DNA from: Chitinasiproducens palmae
GTDB lineage: Bacteria > Pseudomonadota > Gammaproteobacteria > Burkholderiales > Burkholderiaceae
Direction of reading: 5' to 3'
NCBI RefSeq assembly: GCF_900095735.1
Contig: NZ_FNLO01000002.1
Location: 385,626-449,625 of the forward strand
DNA length: 64,000 nt
Shown here piece after piece: positions 1 through 8,845 of this stretch (within the stretch, counting starts at the first letter, position 1; every line of letters begins with the position of its first letter). A model generated the notes under the pieces. That model ran no database searches and was not told the origin of the DNA. It saw only the letters and a program-made list of their open reading frames with translations. The position numbers and the translations under genes are program-made.

Positions 1-64
1 AAACGGAGGCGAAGATTGGACGCTGACCGGGACATGAGGACCCGGCCAGCGCACGCGGCATGCT

Positions 65-682
65 TCAGACCGGCGCAGGGCGCGCATTTTGATTCATGTG
101 CGTTGCGTTGTACCTGACGATTCTGCCGGTCTCCAATTCAAAGCCAACGCGCTCGGTCAGTTTATCCAGCGCACGCCCGTACAGGTGGAAGTGGCGCGTG
201 GGCTGCTCGCCGAACACATGAATACTGTGGATGTCGTCGGGCAGAAAGGCGATCGGCTGTCCCGGCTTGACCGCGACTTCGCGGGCCAGGCGAAGCGCCG
301 CGTGCTCAGGATCGTGCCGGTCGTCGGTCCGCTCGTAGACACGATTCAACTCCTCCCCTTCGATTGCGACGACGACGGCCCAAGTGTCGTGATTATGCGG
401 AATTGTCGTCTTGCCGGGCAGGATCGAATTGAGATAGAGCGCCATGCCGCTCTCGTCCTCGGCGTTAAGTCGATAACGGGTCGACGTGTGCGGACCGCCG
501 CGGGCGGGCGGAGGGAAGTCTTCGCTCGGGAACAGCTCTGTATGCGCGGCGAGTTCGACGACGCGCGCCGCGATGTCGGCGAGCGACGCGCGGTTGATGC
601 CTTGGCTGGCGTTGATCCGGCGGATCTCGGCGAGCGTCGTGTTGATGGCCTCGTTGCGTTCAGCCTTGATGTTGCGCGACAT
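65..682 (-). CDS. Cysteine-dioxygenase-like cupin (thiol dioxygenase)
   Basis: A 205-residue single-domain cupin of the cysteine dioxygenase family, which are non-haem iron enzymes adding O2 to a thiol to give a sulfinate. Visible metal ligands are the PHNHD motif (His96 and His98) and His152 in the later IHSIH segment, the three-His pattern of this family. The substrate could be cysteine, 3-mercaptopropionate or mercaptosuccinate; the sequence alone does not decide. I chose the ATG at 682 because a GGAGG lies about 8 nt upstream; a longer frame to 715 has no such site. It overlaps the 3' end of the transporter ATPase gene by 23 nt, so the two are translationally linked. It is the last gene of an operon with a peptide-type ABC transporter and a rhodanese, which supports a sulfur-compound role. 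Confidence 0.85.
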   Translation of the reverse strand: MSRNIKAERNEAINTTLAEIRRINASQGINRASLADIAARVVELAAHTELFPSEDFPPPARGGPHTSTRYRLNAEDESGMALYLNSILPGKTTIPHNHDTWAVVVAIEGEELNRVYERTDDRHDPEHAALRLAREVAVKPGQPIAFLPDDIHSIHVFGEQPTRHFHLYGRALDKLTERVGFELETGRIVRYNATHMNQNARPAPV

Positions 683-2471
683 GCTCCGCCTCCTGGAAGT
701 TGCGGACGGTATCATCGACGCGACGCGTCGACACTGTGGGAATCGTGGCGCTTGCCGGTGAGCTTGCTTGCGCGGCCATCACGTTGTGCCGCCCCGGCAC
801 CGCGTCCAACAACGCCTTCGTGTAAGGATGGCTCGGTTCGCGCCACAGGTTCGGATAGCCTCCCGTTTCGACGATCCTGCCGCGTTGCATCACATGCACG
901 CGGTCGGTGACATAACGAACGACGGAAAGGTCGTGGGAGATGAACAGGTACGACAGCGCCAATTCCTCCCGCAAGGCGACGAGTAGATTGAGAATCTGGG
1001 CCTGGATCGACACGTCGAGGGCCGATACCGGCTCGTCGCAGACGACCAGCTCCGGTTCGACGATCAACGCACGAGCAATGCCGATTCTTTGCCGTTGCCC
1101 GCCTGAAAACTCATGCGGGAAGCGGCCCGCAGCAGTTTGGGGAAGGCCGACCTGGTCGAGCATCGTTGCGATGCGCCGCGCCCGCAGCGCCCGCGCCGCC
1201 ATGCCGTTGACCGCGAGCGTCGTATCGAGAATGTCGCCAACGGTGCGCCGCGGGTTCAGTGAGGCGTAGGGGTCCTGGAACACCATCTGCACGCGGCGGC
1301 GCAACGGGCGCAACGCGCGCTCACGCGCCGAGGTGATGTCTTGGCCATCGAGCAGGATTTGTCCGCTTGTCGCCGGGACCAGGCGCATGATCGCGCGCGA
1401 CAGGCTGGACTTGCCGCAGCCCGACTCCCCAACCAGCCCTACTGTTTCGCCGCGTCGGATCGTCAGCGACACGCCGTCGACCGCGTGCAACGCCGCCGCG
1501 GCGCCGCGCTCGGCATAGTGCACGTGCAGGTCGCGCACTTCCAGCAGCGGCGCCGCGACCGGCGCTTCAGCCGGCGGCATCGCGTGCGCGGCGATGGCTC
1601 GCGCCCGGCGCGGCACCACCATGATCTTGCGAGCCCCGTCAGCGTCGGCCTCCCGACGAAGCTCGGGAAGGCTGGCGCTTCGGTAATGCATGTCCTCGTC
1701 GAGTCCAAGCGACGCGTCGAGCAGCGCCCGCGTGTACAGATGAGCGGGCGCAGCGAACAACGACCGCGTGTCTCCTGAGTCGACCTTCTCACCGTCGAGC
1801 ATCACGATGACACGATCGGCATGTCCGGCGACCAGACCGAGATCATGCGTGACCAACAGCAATGCCATCGACAGTTCCCGGCGCAGCGTGTCAAGCAGAT
1901 CGAGAATGCGTGCCTGGATCGTGGCGTCGAGCGCGGTCGTCGGTTCGTCCGCAATCAGCAGCCGCGGCCGGCACGCCACCGCGATTGCAATCATCACCCG
2001 CTGTCGCTGTCCTCCCGACAACTCATGCGGGAAACTGTGAACGCGCCGTTGCGGTTCGCGGATGCGGACGAGATCGAGCAACTCCACGGCTCGTTGTCGA
2101 GCCGACGCGCTGGACATCGATTCGTGTTCACGCAACGCTTCGGTAATCTGGACGCCCACCGGCAGGACTGGATTGAGCGACGTCATCGGCTCCTGGAAGA
2201 TCATCGACATCTCCCGGCCACGGAGCCCGCGCATCACACGCGGCGCCATGCCGACCAATTCGCGGCCAGCCAAGCGGATGCTGCCGCTCAGCGTCGCGCT
2301 GGCCGGAAGGAGTTGCATCAGCGAGAGTGCAGTGGCGGATTTTCCCGAGCCGGATTCACCCACCAATGCGAGCGTCTCGCCCGCAGCCAGATTGAAGTCA
2401 AGACCGCGTACGGCGTCGTGCGCGCCAAAGCGCACGCACAGATCGCGGACTTCGAGCAGGTCAGTGGCCAT
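660..2471 (-). CDS. Fused two-domain peptide-type ABC transporter ATPase (DppD-DppF fusion)
   Basis: A 603-residue protein carrying two complete ABC ATPase domains. The first has Walker A GESGSGKSA, signature LSGGQRQR and Walker B LLIADEP; the second has GESGCGKSS, FSGGQRQR and LVVCDEP. Such fusions (as in GsiA) power dipeptide, oligopeptide or glutathione importers. The start codon follows directly on the stop codon of the upstream permease gene (TGA then ATG), so the genes are co-translated. The 3' end overlaps the thiol dioxygenase gene. Together with the two permeases it forms an inner-membrane importer. The solute is unknown, but the sulfur neighbours suggest a sulfur-containing peptide or thiol conjugate such as glutathione. 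Confidence 0.93.
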   Translation of the reverse strand: MATDLLEVRDLCVRFGAHDAVRGLDFNLAAGETLALVGESGSGKSATALSLMQLLPASATLSGSIRLAGRELVGMAPRVMRGLRGREMSMIFQEPMTSLNPVLPVGVQITEALREHESMSSASARQRAVELLDLVRIREPQRRVHSFPHELSGGQRQRVMIAIAVACRPRLLIADEPTTALDATIQARILDLLDTLRRELSMALLLVTHDLGLVAGHADRVIVMLDGEKVDSGDTRSLFAAPAHLYTRALLDASLGLDEDMHYRSASLPELRREADADGARKIMVVPRRARAIAAHAMPPAEAPVAAPLLEVRDLHVHYAERGAAAALHAVDGVSLTIRRGETVGLVGESGCGKSSLSRAIMRLVPATSGQILLDGQDITSARERALRPLRRRVQMVFQDPYASLNPRRTVGDILDTTLAVNGMAARALRARRIATMLDQVGLPQTAAGRFPHEFSGGQRQRIGIARALIVEPELVVCDEPVSALDVSIQAQILNLLVALREELALSYLFISHDLSVVRYVTDRVHVMQRGRIVETGGYPNLWREPSHPYTKALLDAVPGRHNVMAAQASSPASATIPTVSTRRVDDTVRNFQEAEHVAQHQG

Positions 2472-3455
2472 TCAGTGCAGTTCCCGACGTTGACCCAGGC
2501 GGGGGTTGAGCAGGTCGTTGAGCCCGTCGCCGAGGAGGTTCAACGCCAACACTGCGAGGACGATGGCCGCGCCGGGGATGGCCGTCAGATACCAGGCCGT
2601 GCGCAGCGATTGGCGGCCCGCGCCGATCATCGCGCCCCAACTCTGCACGTTGGGGTCGCCAAGTCCGAGGAAAGAAAGCGACGACTCGAGCAGAATCGCG
2701 GTCGCGACCATCACGGAGGCCGTCACCACGACCGGCGGCAGCGCATTCGGCAAGATTTCGCCGAAGATCAATCTCGCATTGCCGAAACCCTGCGTGCGCG
2801 CGGCGAGTACGAAGTCGGCATGGCGCAAGGTGCGAAACTCAGCCCGAACGATGCGCGCTACCATCGGCCACGAAGCAAGCCCGATCGCGAAAGCGATCAC
2901 CGTGACGTCCGGGTGCCCGATCGCCACGATCACAACCACCAGCAGGAAGGACGGGATGGTCTGAAACAACTCGGTGACGCGCACCATAGCAGTATCGATC
3001 AACCCGCCAAAGAACCCGCCGAGTGCGCCGACCAGCGTACCGATCAGCAAGCCGATGCAGGTGGCAGAAAACCCGATCAACAGCGACACGCGAGCACCAT
3101 GGGCCACGCCCGCAGCCACGTCCCGGCCCATCGAGTCGGTGCCAAGCCAGTAATGTGGATCGGTCCCCGGCCACTGGAATGGTGCAGCAACCATGTCGAG
3201 CGGATCACCGGGGAAAAGCGTGCCCGCGAACACGGCCAGAAGAACAATCGCCAGCAGCAGCAGGACACCGGTGGCTGCGGTCGGGTTGTGGACGAACGCG
3301 CGTGCCGCGCGCATCGGCAAGCGGCGAGCCCAGCCGTTCGCGCGTGCGGACGCAGCCAGCCGTTCAGCACGCGCCGTGGCGCAGGCGTTGTCGAGCCCAT
3401 GCGCGCGGGGCGGCACTTCGCTTGCCGTCAGACTTTCAGAGGATTCAGGGGGCAT
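2472..3455 (-). CDS. Peptide-type ABC transporter permease, DppC-like
   Basis: About 327 residues with the DppC/OppC architecture. There is an N-terminal cytoplasmic extension, a first membrane helix (about residues 60-85), the conserved LGTDSMGRD segment after it, and then the binding-protein-dependent transport domain with five more helices. The permease loop ends near LPNALPPVVV. I prefer the ATG at 3455; a GTG at 3482 in the same frame is possible and would add nine residues. The stop codon abuts the ATPase start. It pairs with the DppB-like permease encoded just upstream. Confidence 0.9.
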   Translation of the reverse strand: MPPESSESLTASEVPPRAHGLDNACATARAERLAASARANGWARRLPMRAARAFVHNPTAATGVLLLLAIVLLAVFAGTLFPGDPLDMVAAPFQWPGTDPHYWLGTDSMGRDVAAGVAHGARVSLLIGFSATCIGLLIGTLVGALGGFFGGLIDTAMVRVTELFQTIPSFLLVVVIVAIGHPDVTVIAFAIGLASWPMVARIVRAEFRTLRHADFVLAARTQGFGNARLIFGEILPNALPPVVVTASVMVATAILLESSLSFLGLGDPNVQSWGAMIGAGRQSLRTAWYLTAIPGAAIVLAVLALNLLGDGLNDLLNPRLGQRRELH

Positions 3456-3506
3456 CAAAATGTTCTTCCCGATAGGAGGCACCGTGACTGCAACGCCATC
3501 GCGCGT

Positions 3507-4493
3507 TCAGCGAATACGGGGATCCAGCCAAGACTGCACCAGATCGACCAGGAGGTTGGCTGCCATGACCAGAAGGGAGGACAGCAACAGCACACCGAGC
3601 AGGACGTTGAAGTCGCGCGCAATCACCGCGTCGAGTGCGAGGCGACCCAGGCCAGGCCAGCTGAACACTGTCTCGGTCACCGCCGCGCCGCCGAGCAGCG
3701 TGCCGAAATGCAGTCCGGCGAGCGTCGTCAACGGCAACAGCGCGTTGCGCAGGACGTGGCGGAAGCCGACGCGCAGCGGCGACAAGCCTTTCGCGTGCGC
3801 GGTGCGAACAAAGTCTTGCTGCTGCACTTCGAGCATTGCGGCGCGCGTGAGGCGTGCATAGATCGCAACAAAAAACGTGGACAGCGTGAGCGCGGGCAGC
3901 GCCAGATGCTTCAACACATCCAACAGGTAGGCGAAGCCGTGCGCCGGCACACCGATCGTGAGGTTGCCGCCGCTAGGCAGCCAACCGAGGCGAACCGAAA
4001 ACAGCACGATTGCGAGCAAGCCGATCCAGAAGCCCGGGGTTGAATACAAAACGAGTGCTGTCACCGACAGAACCCGGTCGGGCCACCTGCCGGCCCAGTG
4101 CGCCATCACCGCACCGGCAGCGATGCCGACGACCATCGCGAAAAGCAGCGCGGCCGCCATCAGCAACAATGTGTTCGGAAGGCGCGACAGGATCAAGGTC
4201 GTCACCGGCGCACCGAAGCGCGCGGAGTTTCCCAGATCGAAGTGCGCCAGCCCGTTCAGATAGTTCCCCAACTGATGAAGCAGGGACTGATCGAGGCCGA
4301 AGCGGGCTCGCAAGGCGTGCATCGTTTCCGCGGTGGCCGCTCCGGACTCGCCGGCGATGGCTTCGGCTGCGTCGCCAGGCAGCAGGCGCAGCAACAGAAA
4401 ATTGAAAATGACGATGCCGACCACGGCCGGCAGCAGTTGCCAAGCCGTGCGGTATGTCCATTTGAGAAACAAGGCGCGGCGCTTCAATTGCAT
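3507..4493 (-). CDS. Peptide-type ABC transporter permease, DppB-like
   Basis: About 328 residues of the DppB/OppB type: an N-terminal helix (LLPAVVGIVIFNFLLL), a periplasmic loop with the family pattern ARFGLDQSLLHQ, then five helices and the EAA-type loop RHVLRNALLP. The ATG at 4493 has AGGAG just upstream, although the spacing is short. The frame stays open to 4961, but the added stretch is arginine-rich, low complexity and includes an 11-bp repeat, so I rejected it as coding. In comparable operons a periplasmic binding protein gene usually precedes this permease; here about 300 bases of non-coding DNA sit in that place. Confidence 0.9.
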   Translation of the reverse strand: MQLKRRALFLKWTYRTAWQLLPAVVGIVIFNFLLLRLLPGDAAEAIAGESGAATAETMHALRARFGLDQSLLHQLGNYLNGLAHFDLGNSARFGAPVTTLILSRLPNTLLLMAAALLFAMVVGIAAGAVMAHWAGRWPDRVLSVTALVLYSTPGFWIGLLAIVLFSVRLGWLPSGGNLTIGVPAHGFAYLLDVLKHLALPALTLSTFFVAIYARLTRAAMLEVQQQDFVRTAHAKGLSPLRVGFRHVLRNALLPLTTLAGLHFGTLLGGAAVTETVFSWPGLGRLALDAVIARDFNVLLGVLLLSSLLVMAANLLVDLVQSWLDPRIR

Positions 4494-4549
4494 GCTCCTG
4501 TCATGACGTGGTGACTGCCGCCCGCTGCGCTTGAATGCGCAGCGGTTCT

Positions 4550-4604
4550 GGGCAACTTCCGGGCAACTTCCGGGCAACTTCCAGGCAACCTCCGGACACT
4601 TTCC
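4550..4604. repeat. 11-bp tandem repeat, five units, in the rhodanese-permease gap
   Basis: Three exact copies of GGGCAACTTCC (4550-4582) are followed by two diverged copies, AGGCAACCTCC and GGACACTTTCC. The array lies inside the 305-base gap 4494-4798 between the rhodanese stop and the permease start. I see no gene and no recognisable binding-protein remnant in that gap. Confidence 0.9.
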
Positions 4605-4798
4605 GACCCGCGCGATGCGCACACCGGCCCTGCAAGCGTGATTCCAGACGGGCGCGGCAGGTCCGCTGGGAGACGGGCCGCCGAACTGTGCGCGCAAGTT
4701 GGAACAAGCGGCCGCTGAGCGGAACCGGCTCGACGCGATGCGCGGCGCGCGATGGACCGCGACCGTCGTCGCCGACGCGAGGCCGCACATGCGCGACA

Positions 4799-6514
4799 TC
4801 ACCTGGTCCGCGCCGGCCCGTCGCACGCGGTGACGCTCGCCATACCAGGCCAACCGGGGAAAGGCTCGCCGCATTGCGCGATCCTGGCCAGCAGCCCGTG
4901 CTCCCATGCCAGGTATGCGCGCATCGCCGCGGCGTCGCCGTGACGGCGCGAGCGCAGCCATTGCAGCCAGTCGATGCGACGCGCAGGATCTATCGCGCCG
5001 GGCTGCGCGGCCGATGCGGGCAGGCCGGCTTCAAGCCATTGCGGCATGCCGCCGGCCACCACCGCGACGCGGTCAACGGCATCGACGCGGCGCGACGAGT
5101 CAACGAGGTCGACAGCAGCGAGATGCGCGGCAGCGGTATCGCTCGAAAACAGAACGAGCGCCCGACCGGTCTCTAGGGCGTCGACCAGATGCGCGATATC
5201 TGTACGATTTGACCATTCGAAGCCGTCAGGATGGCAGGCTAAATAATCCGCGCTCGGGTCGAAAGAGATGCCCTTTGCGCCGGCTTCGATACGCCTGACT
5301 GCCTCGGCGGGCGTTATCTCTGCGACCTGTTTCGGAATGGGGGCACGCTGGCGATGCACATAAGCGGCTGCGTCCGGGTCAGGTGGCGTCGACGGCGCAT
5401 CGCCGTCGGTGCCGCTGTCGCCGCTGCCATCGCCGGACTCGGATAAGTGCTCGACCGTCAGTACATAGGCATCCCAGCCCATCTGTCGTAGACGCAGCGC
5501 CGTCGGCGTGGCGCGAATGCCATCGTCGTCCACCAGGACGACGCGCGCGCCGCGCGTCGCCAACCAACGGTCGGTGGCCTGCACCAGCTGACCGCCGGGC
5601 GCACTGCGCGCATGCCGGTAATGACCGCGCGCGTGCTCCCGGGCGGTTCGCACGTCCAGCAGGTAGGTCGTTCGTCCGGTCCTGTCGCTCAACCACTCGG
5701 ACACTTGCCGATCATCTGTCGACGGCACCAGGAACGCGTCACGGATGCGCCGCGCCCAGGCCGACGCGCGCGGCGCATGGTCGGCTTGTACTGGCACGCC
5801 TTGCGTCTGCGCGCCGGTTTCGAACTCGAAGCCGGCCAACTGCCAACCGTGATTGCCGTTTTCCAGCGCGACGACCTGATTCGGTACGCCGGCATCGATC
5901 AGCGTTTGCGCGCCCACAATCCCCCGTGTACGACCGCCGCAGGCCACGACAACCAGTGCCGCGGGATCGCGCACATGCCAGTCGAAAACGCGCAGCAGCT
6001 CTTGCCCAGGTGCACTCGCTGCGCCCGGTACGTGCCGAGCCGCATGTTCGGCTGGGGCCCGTGGATCGAGAATGACCGTTGCCTGCTTCGCGAGTCGCCG
6101 CTCGTGCAATGCCACGGCCGTGATCGAAGGTGTCGCGCAGGCCCGTTCGAGCCACTCGCCGAACGCCTTGCTGAGCACATGCACGCCGTCGAATAATGAG
6201 AATCCGCGCGCTTCCCAGGCGGCGATCCCGCCATCGAGAATGGAAAGGTCGGTATACCCGAGCGCTGCGAGTCGCGAGGCCGCGCGCCGTCCGATGCCGC
6301 CACCGTGGTCGATCAAGACGATTGGCGTGCTCAGCCGAGGCACGAGCGGACCAATGAATATCTCGATCTGACTGTAGGGCACGTTGACCGCGTGCAGCAG
6401 ATGCCGCTCGGCGAACTGCCCCTCCTCGGCAACGTCGAGGATCGCCAGCTCGGGCGGCGGATGGTCAAGAAGCGCGCGCAAGCTGAGCGGCGAGATACGT
6501 AAAGGTTGGGTCAT
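4799..6514 (-). CDS. Four-domain rhodanese-like sulfurtransferase
   Basis: 571 residues built from four tandem rhodanese domains (about 1-115, 120-240, 265-360 and 390-510). Only domain 2 has a catalytic cysteine, Cys192 in the loop CGGRTR. The equivalent loops of domains 1, 3 and 4 carry IDHGGG, VDDDGI and FSSDTA and are presumably inactive structural domains. Such enzymes move sulfane sulfur to acceptors such as cyanide, thiols or proteins. A paralogue with the same domain order is encoded at 44200-45852 in the second sulfur cluster. It is the first gene of the minus-strand operon with the peptide-type transporter and the thiol dioxygenase. The linker between domains 3 and 4 is rich in Ser, Gly and Asp. 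Confidence 0.9.
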   Translation of the reverse strand: MTQPLRISPLSLRALLDHPPPELAILDVAEEGQFAERHLLHAVNVPYSQIEIFIGPLVPRLSTPIVLIDHGGGIGRRAASRLAALGYTDLSILDGGIAAWEARGFSLFDGVHVLSKAFGEWLERACATPSITAVALHERRLAKQATVILDPRAPAEHAARHVPGAASAPGQELLRVFDWHVRDPAALVVVACGGRTRGIVGAQTLIDAGVPNQVVALENGNHGWQLAGFEFETGAQTQGVPVQADHAPRASAWARRIRDAFLVPSTDDRQVSEWLSDRTGRTTYLLDVRTAREHARGHYRHARSAPGGQLVQATDRWLATRGARVVLVDDDGIRATPTALRLRQMGWDAYVLTVEHLSESGDGSGDSGTDGDAPSTPPDPDAAAYVHRQRAPIPKQVAEITPAEAVRRIEAGAKGISFDPSADYLACHPDGFEWSNRTDIAHLVDALETGRALVLFSSDTAAAHLAAVDLVDSSRRVDAVDRVAVVAGGMPQWLEAGLPASAAQPGAIDPARRIDWLQWLRSRRHGDAAAMRAYLAWEHGLLARIAQCGEPFPGWPGMASVTACDGPARTR

Positions 6515-6887
6515 CGGAGCATCGCGGCCCGTATCGCACAGGCACTACCTGGAACGAGGCGATTCTAAGAAACGAAGCCGCTCGCTCTAAGCGCGAAAAG
6601 TCGATAACCAAAGCAGGAAACGGACGATGCCCGAGCGCTCCGTGCCCGTCGAGCGACGCATGAGCGCGCAGCCCTTGTTCCGTATGGCGCCCGTGCCAGC
6701 CGTGCCGGCAGTCGGACCCGGCGGCGGCAGCGCCACGTATCACGTGCGCTTATGCTTTGTTGCGCGGCGCTTGAACCTTCGCAGCAATCGCGACGCGACC
6801 GGCGCCATTGCCGGTGCACTTCCCGGCGCCGGAAACGCGTCAGACGCTCGGGCGCGGCGTAACAGCGTCAGCCTGCTCTTCGCCCGC
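6515..6887. other. Intergenic region upstream of the rhodanese operon
   Basis: About 370 bases between the hipA stop and the rhodanese start. It should hold the promoter of the minus-strand sulfur operon. I could not pick a convincing -35/-10 pair; a TCTAAG direct repeat occurs near 6564-6570 and 6585-6590. No gene is supported here. Confidence 0.5.
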
Positions 6888-8228
6888 TTACGGCGGCATC
6901 CCGCCGAGTGTTCTGGCCGCCCGCTCAAGCCCGCCCAGGATGGCATCGCGAACACGCGGGCAAAAGTCGCTTGGCAAGTCCGCTTGCACTTCCGCAATGG
7001 CCGCTGGAGTACGCGCAAGAAGTTCTTCGATGATCGGCTCGGCGTTCGATGCATAGCCAACTTTCTGCGCGGTGGTGTTGAAGTGCCTGCGCTGGATCGC
7101 GTGCATGTCGTAGTGCCGATTCTTGCCGAGCAAGGCCATTGCCGACTTCACCTCGTACGGTGACCACTGGTTGGGACCATCGCCCAGTACCGGATAGACC
7201 GACATCACGTCGTACAAAGGGGTCAACTGAAACCGGCCACCTGGCAGAAGTTGGATGCTGAAGTTTTTGGCATGGCCGTCAGGCGCCCGTAGCAGCCAGA
7301 ACAGCACCTGCGCGGCCATCAACGTCCTCATGTCAGCTTCCGCGTTCACCGATTGCCGCAGTGTGCGGAACAGGGCCTTGAGCCCCGGACCGCCTTCATT
7401 CTCGTACTTGCGCAATGGCGAGCAGCCTTCGACCTGACAGAAGTCTTCCTGCGGCAAACGCATGAGCCACTGCCCATTGGAGGCGATGCGCCGGTCGAAG
7501 CGCTCCACCACCAGTACGCGCTGCCCGCCAAAGGTTGCGATCTGCGCGTCAGCCACGGGCAACTTGTAGGCTTTCAAGAGCCGCAAGCACAGCCATTCGT
7601 TGTCGACGGAGGTGCTGAAATCCGCTCGCCGTCCGCCCATCAAGCCGAGCGGAAGTTTGAAGATATGGCTGGTCGGCGTGGCGCCACGCGGCGCGAGCCA
7701 TTGCCCGCCAAATCGCAGGAAAGCTGTCTTCTCCTGCGCACCGGCCAGCGAAATGCGGAAGTCCGCCTCCGGATCTGCGCCCGTCGCGAAGGCCTGCGGC
7801 GAAACGATTTCGACGAGGTGCCGCTCGATGTCGTCTTCCGACAGGGGCACGCCCTCGATCCGGTCGAAGTTGGCGGGCGCCTCGTCCTCGCCCAGAATCT
7901 GCACGGCGCCCACGCAATCGCGCCCGATGGCCTTCAGCAAGTCGAACGGCTCGGTCGACCCTGTTTTGAATCGCGCGGCCACGCGGCGGCGGATCGCATC
8001 GCTGTCCGGGAGCAGATTGTCGAAGTAGTGGGCGACCCTGTCGCCCTCGACGGGCCGGTTCGCCAAATTGAACGGTAGCGACAGGGACAGCGGCCGGCCG
8101 ACATCGGCAGCAAGCCAATCCGCGTCGTACTGCAGTTCCATTCCCCCGCGAGCGGGAATCGTCCATCGGCCAACGCGGACACCGTTAGCCCAGATGGACA
8201 GGCTGCGGCTATGCGATCGTCGTCCCAT
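6888..8228 (-). CDS. hipA: HipA-family serine/threonine kinase toxin
   Basis: 446 residues with the HipA fold. The N-terminal subdomain starts with the SIWANG strand. The nucleotide-binding loop AGAQEKTAF follows Ser160, the counterpart of the autophosphorylated Ser150 of E. coli HipA. The kinase centre has Asp317 and Asn322 in PDGHAKN and the metal-binding Asp340 in LYDV. All key residues are present, so the toxin is probably active. E. coli HipA phosphorylates glutamyl-tRNA synthetase and induces dormancy; the target here is not known. The ATG at 8228 begins one base after the hipB stop, giving a tight hipBA operon. Confidence 0.93.
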   Translation of the reverse strand: MGRRSHSRSLSIWANGVRVGRWTIPARGGMELQYDADWLAADVGRPLSLSLPFNLANRPVEGDRVAHYFDNLLPDSDAIRRRVAARFKTGSTEPFDLLKAIGRDCVGAVQILGEDEAPANFDRIEGVPLSEDDIERHLVEIVSPQAFATGADPEADFRISLAGAQEKTAFLRFGGQWLAPRGATPTSHIFKLPLGLMGGRRADFSTSVDNEWLCLRLLKAYKLPVADAQIATFGGQRVLVVERFDRRIASNGQWLMRLPQEDFCQVEGCSPLRKYENEGGPGLKALFRTLRQSVNAEADMRTLMAAQVLFWLLRAPDGHAKNFSIQLLPGGRFQLTPLYDVMSVYPVLGDGPNQWSPYEVKSAMALLGKNRHYDMHAIQRRHFNTTAQKVGYASNAEPIIEELLARTPAAIAEVQADLPSDFCPRVRDAILGGLERAARTLGGMPP

Positions 8229-8229
8229 C

Positions 8230-8493
8230 TCACCAGTCCGCGGTCGGCGTCGACGGCACCCCAGCCTTGCTCCGGCTCCCCACCGCCAGCTCCAGGCCGA
8301 GCACTGCACACCATGCAAGCAGTTGTGCGACGCTGAGCTCTTGCGCATTGAGCTCCAGATGGGACACCCGCGACTGGCTCAAGCCGAGACGCGCAGCCAG
8401 CGCCGACTGCGTCAGCCCCTGGGCTTTGCGGGCCGCCTGCAACGTCGAGCCGAGCTGGACGCTGGTGAGAAGAGCGTACGAGGTCAGCGACAT
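8230..8493 (-). CDS. hipB: HipB-family antitoxin / autoregulator
   Basis: 87 residues with a Cro/C1-type helix-turn-helix (AARKAQGLTQSALAARLGLS, then QSRVSHLE). It should bind and neutralise HipA and repress the operon. I prefer the ATG at 8493; an in-frame TTG at 8523 would add ten residues but lies inside the operator region. A short variable C-terminal tail follows the HTH domain, as in HipB. Two inverted repeats just upstream are the likely binding sites. Confidence 0.92.
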   Translation of the reverse strand: MSLTSYALLTSVQLGSTLQAARKAQGLTQSALAARLGLSQSRVSHLELNAQELSVAQLLAWCAVLGLELAVGSRSKAGVPSTPTADW

Positions 8494-8509
8494 GGCGATT
8501 ACCCGAAAC

Positions 8510-8558
8510 TCAGATAAAGGCAATTTAGCTGATAATCAGATAATCGTCAATTATCTGA
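8510..8558 (-). promoter_or_regulatory. hipBA promoter with two HipB-type operators
   Basis: A perfect inverted repeat TCAGATAAT-N5-ATTATCTGA spans 8536-8558. A second, near-perfect copy TCAGATAA-N7-TTAGCTGA spans 8510-8532. On the minus strand they enclose a good promoter: -35 TTGACG (8545-8550), 17-nt spacer, -10 TAAATT (8522-8527). The region is AT-rich in a GC-rich genome. Binding of HipB would cover both promoter elements. The rest of the gap up to 8845 shows no gene. Confidence 0.8.
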
Positions 8559-8845
8559 AATTCAACTAAAAGACACTGTACATGCCAGCTACCTGCCGCT
8601 GGGTGGCGCTGAAGGATCCGAATCCAAGCAGTCGAACGTCGCTGGGCGCCTGCATCGACATGAAACGTGTGCGCCATGCGCCACGTGCCGCCAGTCGATG
8701 CACTCCGGCTGATCCAGGCGCCCGCCGCAGAGGTGCATGTGACCATGCCTCTGCCCACGCGCGGCGCAGAACCGCCATCCAAGGATCTTCCGTCATGCCC
8801 TGCTGTGATACGTGGACCGATCGGCAACCTGTACGACGAAGCGCC

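Noticed and set aside
1821-4043. A 740-codon open frame on the plus strand across the transporter genes
   Set aside because: It lies antisense to the ABC ATPase and permease genes, which have clear family motifs; its product is Arg/His/Gln-rich and unlike any protein. High GC makes long antisense frames common.
4494-4961. N-terminal extension of the DppB-like permease
   Set aside because: The added residues are low complexity, include the 11-bp repeat and overlap the end of the rhodanese gene; the family starts at the ATG at 4493.
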